In this document: piece after piece, positions 5,287 to 6,040 of the stretch
Numbering within the stretch: position 1 is the first letter of the stretch
How the letters are laid out: the number at the start of each line of letters is the position of its first letter
NCBI GenBank assembly: GCA_019751575.1
Contig: JAIENF010000354.1
Location: 1 to 6,040, forward strand
Length of the DNA: 6,040 nucleotides
From: Burkholderiales bacterium
GTDB taxonomy: Bacteria; Pseudomonadota; Gammaproteobacteria; Burkholderiales; CAIKXV01
Direction: 5' to 3'
Made by a program: the position numbers and the translations under genes
The notes under the pieces: generated by a model
Database searches by the model: none
What the model saw: the letters and a program-made list of their open reading frames with translations, nothing else
Told to the model about the DNA's origin: nothing

Positions 5287-6040
5287 TGCATGTCGTGCAG
5301 TGCCGCAGCGGAGGCGGGCCGGAAGTGCTCGAGTGGGTCGAGCGGGCGTTGCCCGAACCGGGGCCCGGAGAGGTGCGTGTCCGCGCCCGAGCGATCGGCG
5401 TCAGCGGGGCCGATGCGATGATCCGCGCCGGCACCTATCCGTGGATGCCACCGTTGCCGGCGGTGCCCGGAAACGAGATGGCCGGCGTGGTCGACGCCAT
5501 CGGTCCTGGCGCCAGCAGCGGGCTGCGCGAGGGGCAGAGCGTGCTGGTGAGCTCGCGCGAACTCCCGTTCCGCGGTGGTTGCTACGCCGAGGCGATCTGC
5601 GTGCCTGCCGATTCGGTCTACGTACTGCCCGCGTCGATCGACCCGGTTGCCGCGGTGACGCTGCCCAACTACCAGCTCGCCGGCGCGATGCTCTACGAAT
5701 CGGGCGTGGCCAGACCGTCCAGCATCCTGATCCATGGCGCAGCCGGTGGCGTGGCGACTGCGGTGACGCAGCTGGCGCAGGCTGATGGCATCCGCGCGAT
5801 CGGCACGGTGAGCACGCCGGAAAAGGCGGCATTCGCGCGCGCGGCCGGCACGCCCGACGTGCTGGTGCGCGAAAGCGTCGAGGCGGTGCGCGAGGCGGTG
5901 ATGGCACTCACCGGCGGGAAGGGCGTCGATGTAGTCTTCGCCGCATCGGGCAAGGAATTCGCCACCAACCTCGACCTGCTCGCGCGCTTGAACCAAGCCG
6001 ACCTCCGGCGGCATCCACACCACGACGAACTCGCCGCCCG
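5283..6040 (+). CDS. Zinc-independent MDR-family dehydrogenase (quinone oxidoreductase-like), N-terminal part
   Basis: The frame starts at ATG 5283-5285, overlapping the stop of the Bug gene. A second in-frame ATG at 5286 is equally possible, and GGAG at 5274-5277 serves either. The visible 252 residues show the GroES-like domain (GPEVLEWVERALPEPGPGEV, residues 12-31; VPGNEMAGVVDAIGPG, 61-76) and the start of the Rossmann domain (ILIHGAAGGVATAVTQLAQ, 148-166; GGKGVDVVFAASG, 211-223). Asn64 in PGNE replaces the His of zinc alcohol dehydrogenases (GHE), which indicates a zinc-independent NADPH:quinone or enone reductase type. From about residue 236 the sequence (LNQADLRRHPHHDEL) stops resembling the family, where a GG.LV..G strand is expected. 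The gene runs off the window. It probably reduces a carbonyl or enone produced in, or unrelated to, the neighbouring pathway. Confidence 0.88.
   Translation, partial: MMHVVQCRSGGGPEVLEWVERALPEPGPGEVRVRARAIGVSGADAMIRAGTYPWMPPLPAVPGNEMAGVVDAIGPGASSGLREGQSVLVSSRELPFRGGCYAEAICVPADSVYVLPASIDPVAAVTLPNYQLAGAMLYESGVARPSSILIHGAAGGVATAVTQLAQADGIRAIGTVSTPEKAAFARAAGTPDVLVRESVEAVREAVMALTGGKGVDVVFAASGKEFATNLDLLARLNQADLRRHPHHDELAA

Noticed and set aside
4602..6023. A 473-codon minus-strand open frame across the Bug and dehydrogenase genes.
   Set aside because: It lies antisense to two well-supported genes and has no recognisable domain or ribosome binding site. Only its first residues (near 5970-6023) look protein-like, and these are covered in the edge finding.

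Overview
The window is GC-rich DNA with strong G/C preference at third codon positions. It contains two solitary periplasmic binding proteins of the Bug (tripartite tricarboxylate transporter, TTT) family. A large Bug repertoire is typical of Burkholderiales-type Betaproteobacteria, so that is the most likely source, although nothing here fixes genus or species. No rRNA, tRNA, CRISPR array, insertion sequence or phage gene was seen. The gene density and short intergenic gaps indicate an ordinary chromosomal catabolic locus.

Layout from left to right. (1) Positions 1-501 (+) hold the 3' part of a Bug-family solute-binding protein gene. (2) It converges, 5 bp apart, on a three-gene minus-strand operon read from about 4121 down to 507: a metal-dependent amidohydrolase of the TrzN/AtzB/guanine-deaminase type (504 aa), a ring-opening amidohydrolase of the AtzD/TrzD/barbiturase family (360 aa, GTG start), and an ornithine cyclodeaminase/mu-crystallin family protein (327 aa). 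(3) A 160-bp divergent intergenic region carries a perfect 9-bp hairpin just before a strong ribosome binding site, plus weaker dyads. (4) On the plus strand a complete Bug-family binding protein (334 aa) overlaps, by ATGA, the start of a zinc-independent quinone-oxidoreductase-like MDR dehydrogenase that runs off the right end.

The likely joint role is uptake and breakdown of a nitrogen-containing ring compound. The Bug protein or proteins would capture the solute, the metallo-amidohydrolase would remove an exocyclic amino (or other leaving) group, the AtzD-like enzyme would hydrolyse the ring, and the two nicotinamide-dependent enzymes would process imine, amino-acid or carbonyl products. 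This pathway is inference from family membership and gene order.

The most interesting point is that two of the operon's enzymes retain their folds but have changed catalytic residues. The AtzD-like protein keeps a complete Lys/Arg/Ser set only in its first repeat, and the cyclodeaminase-like protein has lost the positions equivalent to the catalytic Lys and Asp of true ornithine cyclodeaminase. Cyanuric acid or barbiturate, and ornithine, are therefore unlikely to be the real substrates, and the operon may encode an undescribed ring-degradation route. These residue comparisons rest on family sequences recalled from memory, not on a computed alignment.
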